This document shows, piece by piece, positions 41,867 through 50,938 of a stretch of DNA of 63,963 nt. Both the position numbers and the translations under genes were made by a program. Within the stretch, counting starts at the first letter, position 1. Every line of letters begins with the position of its first letter. Source of the DNA: Bacillota bacterium. GTDB taxonomy: Bacteria; Bacillota; UBA4882; UBA8346. The DNA lies in contig JAEZCE010000007.1 in the NCBI GenBank assembly GCA_023429995.1, positions 1-63,963 of the forward strand, written 5' to 3'. The notes under the pieces were generated by a model. That model searched no databases. It was not told where the DNA came from and worked only from the letters and a program-made list of their open reading frames with translations.

Positions 41867-43252
41867 TTGCGCTTTGATTTTTTACAGCCAGATACGGAAA
41901 TTAGACGAGAAATGATATTGAATGGCTCGATTTCGAAAACCATTCTTTTTTTATCCATCCCCACGTTGATGATGGGAATTGTCCAATCCATCATACCGGT
42001 GGTCGACGGCCTGTTTATCAATAATATTGCCGGAACGGTTGCAGGCAGTGCGGTGGCGTATTCCGGACCGATCGTCAACATGATGGGCGCCCTGGCCCAG
42101 GGTTTAAGCGCGGCCGGAATGGCCATTATCGGACAGACCAACGGCAGGGGCGATTTTGAGGAAGCGAAAAGAGTATCGGCGCAGGTTATGATCTTTGCCT
42201 TCCTTTTAGGGATTATTACCGCCCCGCTTCTAATCCTGCTCGCCTTTCCGATTTCCTGGAACGTGAATGCGGATATCTCCCATGATGTTTTAGTCTATAC
42301 GGCCCTCAATGCGCTGGTGATTCCCTTTGCATTCCTTGAATCCATTTATAATGCGATAAAAAGCGCAGCCGGAAAGCCTGAGGCTGCATTTATCCGCATG
42401 GTTTTAATGCTTGTCCTAAAAATAATCACCAATACCGTGTTCATCGCCATTTTTCGGTGGGATATCGTCGGCGCAGTGATGGCTTCCCTTTTTTCCAACA
42501 TTTTAATATGCATTTGGATGTATTATGAACTTTTCCTGAAGGAAAGCAAAGATCGTCTGGAAATCAAGGGCTTTCATTTTGATTTTACCATTATCCGGGA
42601 GCTTTTCAGGATCGGTATTCCCTCCATGCTTTCAAACCTCATTTTGAATCTGGGTTTTTTCTTGATTAACATAGAAGTCGCCAAATACGGCACCGTTGTT
42701 TTGAGTGGACAAGGCATTGCCAATAATATCACTTCTGCTTGCTTTATACTACCTTCTTCCTTCGGTTCCTCCGTTACCACCATGGTCAGTATGAACATCG
42801 GGGCTGGACAAAGTGAAAAGGCCAAACAGTCCTGCACGGTAGGCTGTATCATTAGCGCGATTACTGCGGTTATATTGATAGCGGTTGTGGTGCCGCTATC
42901 TTCCCACATTACCCTTTGGTTTACCCGACAACAGGATGTGTTGGATGTAGCCAACAAGGCTCTCCATATTTATACCTATTCTGTGGTTGGTTTCGGCATT
43001 TGTATGGTGCAGCAGGGCGCCTTTATCGGCTTGGGACGTACCCGGATTCCATTGTTCGCCAGTATTCTGAGAGTATGGCTTCTTCGTTATCTGTTTATAT
43101 TAGCCACCGAACGGATGTTGGGCCCCTATTCGGTATTTTGGGGAAACCTTTTTTCAAATTACGTTGCAGCGGTCATCACAACGATTCTCATTTTACGGAC
43201 CGAATGGGTTTCGGATCTTCCTCAAAAGGCAGTAGCTTGGAAGCATAATTAG
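41867..43252 (+). CDS. MATE-family multidrug/cation antiporter
   Basis: A polytopic transporter of about 460 residues with 12 helices in two MatE repeats (ISKTILFLSIPTLMMGIVQ begins the first; FRIGIPSMLSNLILNLGFF begins the second). MATE proteins export cationic drugs or metabolites with Na+ or H+ influx. The start is uncertain. A TTG at 41867 with GGAAG 6 nt upstream is chosen; the ATG at 41912 (MILNGSISK) is the latest plausible start and keeps all helices. Longer frames back to 41783 lack ribosome sites. Confidence 0.88.
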   Translation: MRFDFLQPDTEIRREMILNGSISKTILFLSIPTLMMGIVQSIIPVVDGLFINNIAGTVAGSAVAYSGPIVNMMGALAQGLSAAGMAIIGQTNGRGDFEEAKRVSAQVMIFAFLLGIITAPLLILLAFPISWNVNADISHDVLVYTALNALVIPFAFLESIYNAIKSAAGKPEAAFIRMVLMLVLKIITNTVFIAIFRWDIVGAVMASLFSNILICIWMYYELFLKESKDRLEIKGFHFDFTIIRELFRIGIPSMLSNLILNLGFFLINIEVAKYGTVVLSGQGIANNITSACFILPSSFGSSVTTMVSMNIGAGQSEKAKQSCTVGCIISAITAVILIAVVVPLSSHITLWFTRQQDVLDVANKALHIYTYSVVGFGICMVQQGAFIGLGRTRIPLFASILRVWLLRYLFILATERMLGPYSVFWGNLFSNYVAAVITTILILRTEWVSDLPQKAVAWKHN

Positions 43253-43569
43253 CAAATTTACTCCTATCATTCAATGCTTTACGAATGAATTCATTGGATG
43301 ACCGAGAGAATGATTTTCCTGTTAAAACAATGAATCCATAAATCCGTTAAATTTGGCACCTTTGAAAAAAGCGATTAATCCCCATCTATGACCATCGGCT
43401 GGCTATGGTGGGATTTTTACTTTAAAAATTTATCCGGATGAACTTTTGACCGGAGGGTAATATCCAGGTGGAAAAATTTTTCACCATTTTAGCGGAAGCA
43501 TGATTTTGCGGGGAGTGATTGCAATAAATCCTGCAAATTCTGGTCCTTTTTATACCCGAGAGGCAGCTT
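43253..43569. other. 317-bp gene-free stretch between MATE and a membrane protein
   Basis: No gene is visible. A probable plus-strand terminator for the MATE gene lies at 43378-43418 (ATCCC with GGGAT, an extra CAT with ATG pairing, then TTTTT). A second small dyad, GGTG-n-CACC around an A5/T5 centre, lies near 43470. The rest is A/T-rich without recognisable motifs. Confidence 0.5.
43378..43418 (+). terminator. terminator of the MATE gene
   Basis: Stem ATCCCCAT with ATGGTGGGAT (small bulge), loop about 19 nt, followed by five T residues; 125 bp past the stop codon. Confidence 0.55.
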
Positions 43570-44019
43570 TTATCTGATTTTAAACTTAGCATACTTCGCA
43601 ATAATCGTAGAAGTAATGATCCCCATGATGTTAAATTGGATGACCGCCATAATATTGGAAAGAGGATCGCTTCTCCCTTGGATTTCGATCCGTAAGAACT
43701 TCATAAAAAAACCGATGGAAGCCATCCAGATGATGGCTCCTACGCCAATGCCCTTAAGGATATAAAAATCTTTGCCGGTCAGCCGCAAAGTATAGGCGAC
43801 CACCATTCCAAAAGCCGACCCTAAGATGAATTGAGCAAGTAAACCAACGAAGTATCCCGTCGGAGTGTGAATCAGCTGTTGGTTTAAAAAGATATTGGCT
43901 GCAGTTTCCCAGGTAGCAATGAACTTGAAACCGAGCAGCCGGACCAAAAGATTAAAAAGAGTCATTGCCAAGGTGGCCGTCACCCCGGCTATTGTACCAA
44001 TGGTAATTGTGTCCCGCAT
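43570..44019 (-). CDS. uncharacterised four-helix membrane protein
   Basis: A 149-residue protein with four hydrophobic segments (about 6-28, 56-80, 88-110, 122-142) and short charged loops, with a basic end (KYAKFKIR). I do not recognise the family; its small size and topology recall YqhR/DUF-type Bacillota membrane proteins. The ATG follows AAAAGAGGTAAACT. It is divergent from the ketosynthase gene (253 bp apart) and convergent with the MATE gene. No function can be given. Confidence 0.8.
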   Translation of the reverse strand: MRDTITIGTIAGVTATLAMTLFNLLVRLLGFKFIATWETAANIFLNQQLIHTPTGYFVGLLAQFILGSAFGMVVAYTLRLTGKDFYILKGIGVGAIIWMASIGFFMKFLRIEIQGRSDPLSNIMAVIQFNIMGIITSTIIAKYAKFKIR

Positions 44020-44271
44020 AGTTTACCTCTTTTTTCGAAAATAGCTTCTTTTTCAAAATTAGTCTTGTAAAATTCTTTCCGCTACCGCTACTCCGTTATT
44101 CAATTCCTTTTATTTAAAAGAAGGCGGATTCAAGCCGGTTTCGCAATGAGCCCCAATATGCCCAGAAAAAAGGTATTCCGGAAAAGATCCGATAAGATAA
44201 TTCTTATCGCCAGCAGGAAAACTAAGAACGTTTTACTAGTTTCGGAATACTCAAAGATCAGGGAGGTTTTG

Positions 44272-45273
44272 ATGATGGCTCTATCAATCGCCAGTTTAGG
44301 TTATTATTTGCCGGAAAACCAGATTTCCAATGACTTTTTATTGGAAATGCTACAGAAAAAAGGAGGACAATTTGTTGATATTGAAAGATTAAAGAAGAAA
44401 TTAACCCATAATAAAGCCGAGTTTCGCCATTTTAAAAATCCTGATGAGAGTGGAATGGATATGGCCGAAAAAGCTGCTAAAAAATGCCTGGAAAAAATCG
44501 GTTTTGACCCTAGGGAATTGGATTTCATCTTGTATGTCGGGATGCTCCGCGATTATGTGGAACCGGCCATGGCGGTAATGTTACAGGATAGACTGGGAGC
44601 AAAAAGAGCTCACGCTTTTGATCTCTCCAACGCCTGCAATAGTTTTCTGAACGGTATGGAAATCGCCTATCTGTATGTGCAGACCGGAAAATACCGGAAT
44701 GCTTTAATAGTAGGAGCAGAGGACGGTTCGGAACGGATTCCCTGGCATCTGTTTCATTCGGAGGAGAACTTTGCCGGTTTCTCAGCGCTGACCATCTCCG
44801 ACGGCGCAGCGGCGATGTTATTGCAGGATATTCCGGATCACCGGGGTTTCACGGAATTTGTCTTCGATACCTATGGTGAATACAATGATCTCTGCCGGGT
44901 CAAAATCGGCAAAGAGCGGGATGATTTAAAAATCATGGTCAAAAGCAAAGAATTAGCCGTCACCGCTCTCAAAATATTACCCGAGTTTGTGACCGCTTTT
45001 ATGGAAAAAACCCGAAGGACCTTAGGCCGGATCGATATTTGGTTCTTTCACCAAGTCACCGGTGATCCCCGTAATTTTTGGGGTAATCTGGATGAGGATC
45101 TGGTGAATAAGGCCTACAATACTTTTTCAACGGTGGGCAATACCGGTAGTATTTCGATAGCTTTGGGAATGGCGCTGGCAGAAGAAAACGGTAAAATGAA
45201 AAGAGGAGATTGCGTGGCGGCGGTGGTGGGAGCGTCCGGTTTCAGCTGCGGGGCCACGGCGTTCGTGTATTAA
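44272..45273 (+). CDS. stand-alone 3-oxoacyl-ACP synthase III-like (FabH/thiolase-fold) enzyme
   Basis: A 333-residue thiolase-fold condensing enzyme. The catalytic triad is intact: Cys122 in DLSNACNSFLNGM, His260 in WFFHQVTGD, and Asn290 in VGNTGSIS. It is only loosely like housekeeping FabH (for example HQVTG replaces PHQAN), and the neighbours are not fatty-acid genes, so it may make a specialised lipid or signal or act like OleA. ATG at 44272 follows AGGGAGGTTTTG; earlier in-frame codons lack a ribosome site. Length is typical for KAS III. Confidence 0.8.
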   Translation: MMALSIASLGYYLPENQISNDFLLEMLQKKGGQFVDIERLKKKLTHNKAEFRHFKNPDESGMDMAEKAAKKCLEKIGFDPRELDFILYVGMLRDYVEPAMAVMLQDRLGAKRAHAFDLSNACNSFLNGMEIAYLYVQTGKYRNALIVGAEDGSERIPWHLFHSEENFAGFSALTISDGAAAMLLQDIPDHRGFTEFVFDTYGEYNDLCRVKIGKERDDLKIMVKSKELAVTALKILPEFVTAFMEKTRRTLGRIDIWFFHQVTGDPRNFWGNLDEDLVNKAYNTFSTVGNTGSISIALGMALAEENGKMKRGDCVAAVVGASGFSCGATAFVY

Positions 45274-45476
45274 ATCATGATTCGACAGGGTGGAAAGACC
45301 ATAGAGCTGGACTGGAAGAAGGGCGTTTGGGATAAAAACTTTGGAAACAGCCGGTGGGATTCCAAAATTTGGATATAGTTGATGAACAGTCAATCTTTTA
45401 GTAAAATTTAAATGCAACAATATTTGGGGATAAGACTTTGAAAGCCCCGGTTTTGTTACGGGAAGGGGGTGGCCGT

Positions 45477-46460
45477 TTGAATCGTGAGCTGATGGAGATT
45501 CTACAACAGATTAGCGGTGAAGAAAGAGAAATATTGTCCGGCCGGCATGCCATCCAAAAAGAACTTTACACCAATTCATCCGGTTTTATCATCGACAGCA
45601 AGAAAATGATTTCCGAGGGCAAGCTGATCGACATCCGTCCTCATACCCGTTTTATCGGTTTTCCCAAACATAAACACAACTATATTGAAATCGTTTACAT
45701 GTGTTCCGGTACCACCCGGCATATTATCAACGGAAAAGACGAGAGGCTTTTAGGTACCGGCGAACTGTTGTTTTTAAACCAACATGCTTTCCATGAAATT
45801 ACGGCTGCCGCTCAAAATGATATCGCGGTAAACTTTATGGTACTGCCCGAATTTTTTGATATCGCCTTCGAGATGATCGGTAATGATAATAATATCCATG
45901 ATGATAATATCCTAAATCACTTCTTGAGCAGTGCTTTACAACGCGACAGATATGAGATCGGTTACATGCATTTCAAAGTAGCGGGGATATTGCCGATTCA
46001 AAACTTGGTCGAGATCTTGGTTTGGAGCCTTATCAACCAGCAAAACAATAATCGCAAGATCAATCAAACCACGATGGGACTTCTTTTTTTGGAACTTTTA
46101 AATTATACCGATCATATGGACCAGGAAAGGCCTGATCGATACGATGATTCACTGGTGATCGCCATCTTAAAACAGATTGACGAATCGTACCCTACCGTAA
46201 GTCTTTCGCAGATTGCTAAAAAATACAACCAGCCGATTTCCAAGTTAAGCAGGCTGATTAAACGGAATACCGGTTATACTTATAAAGAGCTTTTGCATCA
46301 GAAACGCTTTACCAAAGCGATTCAGCTTTTGAACCGCAGTACCCTCTCTGTTGAAGAGATTATCGCCGCGGTAGGATATGATAACACCAGTTATTTTTAT
46401 CGTAGTTTCCGGAAAATCTACGGCATGAGTCCGAAAACCTATCGGAAAATCAATAATTAA
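45477..46460 (+). CDS. AraC-family regulator of the rhamnose operon
   Basis: A 327-residue protein with an N-terminal cupin-type sensing domain (RPHTRFIGFPKHKHNYIEIVYM, then GTGELLFLNQHAFHEI) and a C-terminal double helix-turn-helix (from about residue 235: LSQIAKKYNQPISKLSRLIKRN and VEEIIAAVGYDNTSYFYRSF). It lies directly upstream of rhaB, so L-rhamnose is the probable inducer, as for RhaR/RhaS. A TTG at 45477 with AAGGGGGTGG is favoured; a TTG 39 bp earlier (after TTTGGGGAT) is also possible. Confidence 0.87.
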   Translation: MNRELMEILQQISGEEREILSGRHAIQKELYTNSSGFIIDSKKMISEGKLIDIRPHTRFIGFPKHKHNYIEIVYMCSGTTRHIINGKDERLLGTGELLFLNQHAFHEITAAAQNDIAVNFMVLPEFFDIAFEMIGNDNNIHDDNILNHFLSSALQRDRYEIGYMHFKVAGILPIQNLVEILVWSLINQQNNNRKINQTTMGLLFLELLNYTDHMDQERPDRYDDSLVIAILKQIDESYPTVSLSQIAKKYNQPISKLSRLIKRNTGYTYKELLHQKRFTKAIQLLNRSTLSVEEIIAAVGYDNTSYFYRSFRKIYGMSPKTYRKINN

Positions 46461-46497
46461 TAATGTTTCCTGGAAAATAAACCAGCGAGAAGTTAAC

Positions 46498-46540
46498 AAA
46501 TAAGGACGTAATTTTGAATAAATTACGTCCTTATTTTTAT
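46498..46540 (+). terminator. terminator between the AraC gene and rhaB
   Basis: A 17-bp perfect stem, AAATAAGGACGTAATTT with AAATTACGTCCTTATTT, with a 5-nt loop and T-rich end. It separates regulator and structural genes, so rhaB must have its own promoter; a TATAAT at 46554-46559 is the likely -10 box. Confidence 0.88.
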
Positions 46541-46597
46541 ATGGTTGCAATACTATAATAAAAATGTAACAAAAATAAAGATAATGTGGTGTGAAAC

Positions 46598-47995
46598 ATG
46601 AATAACCTTTACTTGGCAATTGATATCGGAGCATCCAGCGGCCGCCATATCCTTGGGACTTTGAAAGACGGCCAAATTACCCTGGATGAGATTTATCGTT
46701 TCACCAATGAGATGAAAGTCCGAAACAACCACCTTTGTTGGGATTTCGACTATTTGTTTGAACAAATTCTGCTCGGCCTCAAAAAATGCGGTGAACTCGG
46801 GAAAATACCGATCAGTATGGGCATTGATACCTGGGGTGTGGACTTTGTGTTGTTGGATAAGGATGAGCGAGTCCTGGGGGATACCGTCACTTACCGGGAT
46901 AGCCGCACCAACGGCATGGATGGGGAGCTACGCAAATTAATCCCGGAAGATGAGTTATACCGGCGGACCGGGATTCAAAAACAGTTGTTTAATACGGTTT
47001 ATCAGCTTTTGGCTCTGCAACGGACCAAGCCGGAAATATTGGACAGGGCGGAGCAGTTTCTGATGGTTCCGGAATATCTCAATTTTTTGCTGACGGGAAT
47101 GAAAGTTAATGAGTATACCAACGCAACGACCACCGGTATGGTGGATGCGAGGAAAAAAACCTGGGATCGTTCCCTCATCGAGCTGCTGGGCATCAAACCC
47201 TCGCTTTTCGGTGAGTTGAAACTGCCCAAAACCAGGCTGGGACCTTTACAGAAAGTGATTGAGGAAAAAGTAGGTTTTCAATGTGAAGTAGTGCTTCCAC
47301 CGACTCATGATACGGCATCGGCAGTGTTGGCAGCGCCCTTGAAGGATAATCATTCCGTTTATATAAGTTCCGGGACTTGGTCACTGATAGGCCTTGAAAA
47401 ACCGGAACCTGACTGCCGTGAAGCGAGCCGGGCGGCTAATTTTACCAACGAAGGCGGTTATGATTACCGTTACCGTTATCTGAAAAATATCATGGGGTTG
47501 TGGATTATCCAATCGGTGAAAAAAGAATGGGGTGAGGGCTATTCCTTTTCCCAATTATGTGCGATGGCAGAGGCGGAGAAAGGTTCTCCATCTATCATTG
47601 ATGTCAATGACCAGACTTTTTTGGCGCCGCCCAATATGATTGAAGCTATCAAAGATTTTTGCAGGCAAAGGAGACTGGGGGTTCCAACCCGGCCCGGCGA
47701 AATAGCCGCCTGCGTTTATCATAGCCTGGCTCAAAGTTATCGGGACGCGGTTTTGGAAATTGAAGCCTTGCAGAATATGCAAATTAATTCCCTTCATATT
47801 GTGGGTGGGGGTAGCCAGGCGGATTACCTTAATGAATTGACTGCCCGCTATACCGGAAAGCAAGTACTGGCGGGTCCCATTGAGGCCACTGCAATCGGCA
47901 ACATCCTATCGCAGATGTTGGGCGCCGGCGAATTTAAAACACTGGCGCAAGCAAGAGAGGCCGTGGTAAAGTCGTTTCCTATCAAGAAATGGTGA
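46598..47995 (+). CDS. rhaB: rhamnulokinase
   Basis: Phosphorylates L-rhamnulose to L-rhamnulose 1-phosphate with ATP, the second step of rhamnose breakdown. A 465-residue FGGY/ASKHA kinase: the N-terminal AIDIGASSGRHILG loop binds phosphate, WGVDFVLLD and the PPTHDTASAVLAAP segment hold the catalytic Asp region, and HIVGGGSQADYLNELTA binds adenosine. First gene of rhaB-rhaA-rhaD, with GTGGTGTGAAAC before the ATG. No kinase residues appear missing. Confidence 0.96.
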   Translation: MNNLYLAIDIGASSGRHILGTLKDGQITLDEIYRFTNEMKVRNNHLCWDFDYLFEQILLGLKKCGELGKIPISMGIDTWGVDFVLLDKDERVLGDTVTYRDSRTNGMDGELRKLIPEDELYRRTGIQKQLFNTVYQLLALQRTKPEILDRAEQFLMVPEYLNFLLTGMKVNEYTNATTTGMVDARKKTWDRSLIELLGIKPSLFGELKLPKTRLGPLQKVIEEKVGFQCEVVLPPTHDTASAVLAAPLKDNHSVYISSGTWSLIGLEKPEPDCREASRAANFTNEGGYDYRYRYLKNIMGLWIIQSVKKEWGEGYSFSQLCAMAEAEKGSPSIIDVNDQTFLAPPNMIEAIKDFCRQRRLGVPTRPGEIAACVYHSLAQSYRDAVLEIEALQNMQINSLHIVGGGSQADYLNELTARYTGKQVLAGPIEATAIGNILSQMLGAGEFKTLAQAREAVVKSFPIKKW

Positions 47996-48017
47996 TGATT
48001 TAAAAAGGAGGATTTCA

Positions 48018-49289
48018 ATGAGTGAACATGAAACGAACGTTATGATGGAAAATTATCGCCTGGCGCGGGAGAGTTACCGCGAAATCGGGGTTGATTGCGA
48101 CCAAGCGGTAGCCAGGCTGAGTGAAATTTCAATCTCCATCCATTGCTGGCAAGGGGATGATGTCGGTGGTTTTGAAAACAGCGGCGGACTTACGGGGGGC
48201 ATTGCCACCACGGGAAACTATCCGGGTAAGGCCCGTACCCCTGAAGAATTAATGGAGGATATTGACCGAGCCTTATCGTTGATTCCGGGTAAACACCGGC
48301 TGAATATTCATGCCAGTTATGCAATCAATGATGGAAATCCAGTCGGGCGCGATATGCTGGAGCCGAAACAGTTCGTTCCGTGGCTGGAGTTTGCAAAGCA
48401 GCGGGGCTTGGGGCTTGATTTTAACCCTACCTTTTTTTCCCATCCCAAGGCATCCAGTGGGCTGACGCTGTCGCATCCCGACGGGGAAATCCGAAATTTT
48501 TGGATTCGGCATGGCCAGGCTTGCCGGAAGATCGCCGCTTACTTCGGCAAAGAGCTGGGAACCCCATCCCTTTGCAATCTATGGATACCCGATGGATATA
48601 AGGATATTCCCGCGGACCGCCTGGGGCCCCGCTTGCGTTTAAAAGAAAGTCTGGATGAGATCTATCGTGAAAAGTTTGACTCCCGGTATTTAATAGACTG
48701 TGTGGAAGGAAAAGTGTTTGGCATCGGGGTCGAAGCATACACAGTGGGGTCCCATGAGTTTTACCTGAGTTATGCGGCAAAAAACGGCCTTTACTTTTTA
48801 CTGGATAACGGCCACTTTCACCCCACTGAAGCGGTTTCCGATAAGATACCCGCGCTTTTGGCTTTTTTTGACCGGGTCCCTTTGCATGTAACCCGTCCGA
48901 TGCGCTGGGATAGTGACCACGTGGTATTGCTGGATGATGAACTAAAGGAAATCGCCAAAGAAATCATCCGTTGTGACGCTTTGGACAAAGTCATGATCGG
49001 GTTGGATTATTTTGATGCCAGTATTAACCGGGTTGCCGCCTGGGTCATTGGAGTCCGGAACATGCAAAAGGCGTTGCTCCAGGCGATGTTAATTCCCCAT
49101 GAAAAGCTCAAGGGACTCCAGGATAGCGGTAAATTTACCGAACTGATGATGGTGAATGAGGAGCTCAAAACGTATCCGCTGGGTGCGGTGTGGGATCATT
49201 TCTGCCGGCAGCAGAATGTTCCAATAAAAGATCAATGGTATGAAATCATTCGAAGCTATGAAACAGATGTTCAAATGAAGCGGAGGTAA
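48018..49289 (+). CDS. rhaA: L-rhamnose isomerase
   Basis: Converts L-rhamnose to L-rhamnulose. A 423-residue TIM-barrel metalloenzyme. Metal- and substrate-binding residues lie in SISIHCWQGDDVGGFE (about 38-53), NIHASY, DFNPTFFSHP, LDNGHFHPTE and MRWDSDHVV. The length matches RhaA. The ATG has an ideal AAAAGGAGGATTTCA. It is 22 bp after rhaB and 5 bp before rhaD, in one operon. Confidence 0.96.
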   Translation: MSEHETNVMMENYRLARESYREIGVDCDQAVARLSEISISIHCWQGDDVGGFENSGGLTGGIATTGNYPGKARTPEELMEDIDRALSLIPGKHRLNIHASYAINDGNPVGRDMLEPKQFVPWLEFAKQRGLGLDFNPTFFSHPKASSGLTLSHPDGEIRNFWIRHGQACRKIAAYFGKELGTPSLCNLWIPDGYKDIPADRLGPRLRLKESLDEIYREKFDSRYLIDCVEGKVFGIGVEAYTVGSHEFYLSYAAKNGLYFLLDNGHFHPTEAVSDKIPALLAFFDRVPLHVTRPMRWDSDHVVLLDDELKEIAKEIIRCDALDKVMIGLDYFDASINRVAAWVIGVRNMQKALLQAMLIPHEKLKGLQDSGKFTELMMVNEELKTYPLGAVWDHFCRQQNVPIKDQWYEIIRSYETDVQMKRR

Positions 49290-49294
49290 CACTG

Positions 49295-50116
49295 ATGAAG
49301 GTATTGGAAGCAGAATTTATGCAAGGATTTATCCGCATGGCTGATGATGGTTTCCGTCAGGGATGGCATGAGCGTAACGGCGGTAATCTTACATACCGCA
49401 TGAAACCGGAGGAAATCGAAGAAATTAAGTCGGATTTATCCTTCGGCAAGCCTTTTGTTGATCTGGGCGTCAGGGCGGCTAATTTGGCGGGAGAATATTT
49501 TGTGGCCACCGGAAGCGGTAAATTCTTAAGAAATGTGGCGTTAGCCCCCCAGGATAATCTTTGTATCGTTCAAATCGATGAACAGGGCGAACGTTACCGG
49601 ATAGTCTGGGGGCTTGAAAGAGGCGGCGTCCCAACCAGTGAGTTTCCTACCCATTTTATGAATCATAGCGTTAAAAAAGCAGTAACCGGCGGAACGCACC
49701 GGGTGATTTACCATGCCCATACCCCGAGCGTGATTGCGCTAACGTTTGTCCTGCCGCTGGAAGATAAAGAATTTAGCCGGGTTCTCTGGACCATGGCCAC
49801 GGAGTGTCCGGTGGTGTTTCCCGACGGTGTCGGGGTGGTTCCCTGGATGGTTCCCGGAGGAAGCCAGATCGCCCTGGCCACCTGTGTGCTGATGAAAAAA
49901 TACGATGTGGCTATTTGGGCCCATCATGGCACATTCTGCTCCGGTCCCGACTTTGATATCACTTTTGGTCTTATGCATACGGTAGAGAAATCCGCGGATA
50001 TTTATGTCCGGGCCATGAGCTGCGGCCAGGGGATAAGACAGACCATTTCGGCCCAAAACCTAAGGGACATTGCCCGGGATTTCAAGGTAAAATTGCGGGA
50101 AGAATTCTTGGATTGA
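49295..50116 (+). CDS. rhaD: rhamnulose-1-phosphate aldolase
   Basis: Splits L-rhamnulose 1-phosphate into dihydroxyacetone phosphate and L-lactaldehyde. A 273-residue zinc class II aldolase: RNGGNLTYRM near residue 27, VATGSGKFLRN in the phosphate site, YHAHTPSVIAL with two zinc histidines, and WAHHGTFCSG. GGAGGTAACACTG precedes the ATG. Completes the pathway; the lactaldehyde oxidoreductase is not in the window. Confidence 0.96.
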   Translation: MKVLEAEFMQGFIRMADDGFRQGWHERNGGNLTYRMKPEEIEEIKSDLSFGKPFVDLGVRAANLAGEYFVATGSGKFLRNVALAPQDNLCIVQIDEQGERYRIVWGLERGGVPTSEFPTHFMNHSVKKAVTGGTHRVIYHAHTPSVIALTFVLPLEDKEFSRVLWTMATECPVVFPDGVGVVPWMVPGGSQIALATCVLMKKYDVAIWAHHGTFCSGPDFDITFGLMHTVEKSADIYVRAMSCGQGIRQTISAQNLRDIARDFKVKLREEFLD

Positions 50117-50208
50117 AGATAAATTTCATGGCGCGTAAGCCATACTCTACAAGCATATCATGGAAGTATCCAATTTAAAGGAGGGGAAGGCGGGTTGTAA
50201 TACCAGGA

Positions 50209-50262
50209 GAGCTGTCCCAAAATATTGTGCGATGGGCGGGAATTTTTTGGGACAGCCTCTTT
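50209..50262 (+). terminator. terminator of the rhamnose operon
   Basis: A 12-bp stem, GCTGTCCCAAAA with TTTTGGGACAGC, and a 22-nt loop; the T tract is weak (CTCTTTCC). About 95 bp after the rhaD stop. Confidence 0.6.
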
Positions 50263-50327
50263 CCTTTATGATGACTTATCCTTTCGCTCGGGGTTAGTCC
50301 ATCTTGGCCTGGCCTGGATGGTCATCA

Positions 50328-50885
50328 TTATTTTTTTTCTTCATCTGCTACCTCCGCCGCTACCTCGCGTGCCGAAATTATCACGATATCACGGACTGGA
50401 ACATCCTGGAAATATTGATAATAGTCGGTGGGTTCTTCGGCTATCTTATCGACTACCTCCATTCCCTGGACCACTCTGCCGAAAACACAATACCCAAAAC
50501 CCGCGGCCGAATCATTTTGATGATCCAAATAGTTGTTGTCCACTAAATTAATAAAAAATTCCGAAGTAGCGCTGTCCACAACCTGGGTGCGGGCCATTGC
50601 GAGGGTGCCGCGCAAATTGGAGAGACCGTTTCCCGCTTCGTTAACAATGGGCGGAAAACCGTCTTTGTGAGCCATTCCGGAAGTAAACCCTCCGCATTGA
50701 ACCATGAAATTGGGAATGACCCGGTGAAATAGGGTGGCATCGTAAAATTTTTCACGGGTATAACGCAGAAAATTTTCCACCGTAAGGGGAGCTTTGTCAG
50801 AAAATAATTCGACACGGATGTTTCCCAGGGTGGTTTCCAAAACAACCTGGGGATATTGAGGCGCTGAAGGATTTTGAGGGACCAT
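50328..50885 (-). CDS. cyclophilin-type peptidyl-prolyl cis-trans isomerase
   Basis: A 185-residue PPIase that speeds folding at proline bonds. The cyclophilin core contains FHRVIPNFMVQCGG, GTLAMAR, SEFFINLVDN and FGRVVQGMEVVDKI; the catalytic Arg is in FHRVI. No signal peptide, so cytoplasmic. The ATG follows AAGGAGAAAAAA. A short acidic tail (EVADEEKK) ends the protein. It lies downstream of the MCP gene on the same strand (53 bp) and may be read with it. Confidence 0.94.
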   Translation of the reverse strand: MVPQNPSAPQYPQVVLETTLGNIRVELFSDKAPLTVENFLRYTREKFYDATLFHRVIPNFMVQCGGFTSGMAHKDGFPPIVNEAGNGLSNLRGTLAMARTQVVDSATSEFFINLVDNNYLDHQNDSAAGFGYCVFGRVVQGMEVVDKIAEEPTDYYQYFQDVPVRDIVIISAREVAAEVADEEKK

Positions 50886-50938
50886 TTTTTTCTCCTTTGA
50901 ATTTTAATATTCGATTCGTGTTGGAGAGCCCATTGAAT

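Noticed and set aside
45277..45378. 33-codon Trp-rich ORF just after the ketosynthase gene
   Set aside because: No ribosome site and no known family; may be a remnant, but there is not enough to call a gene or pseudogene.
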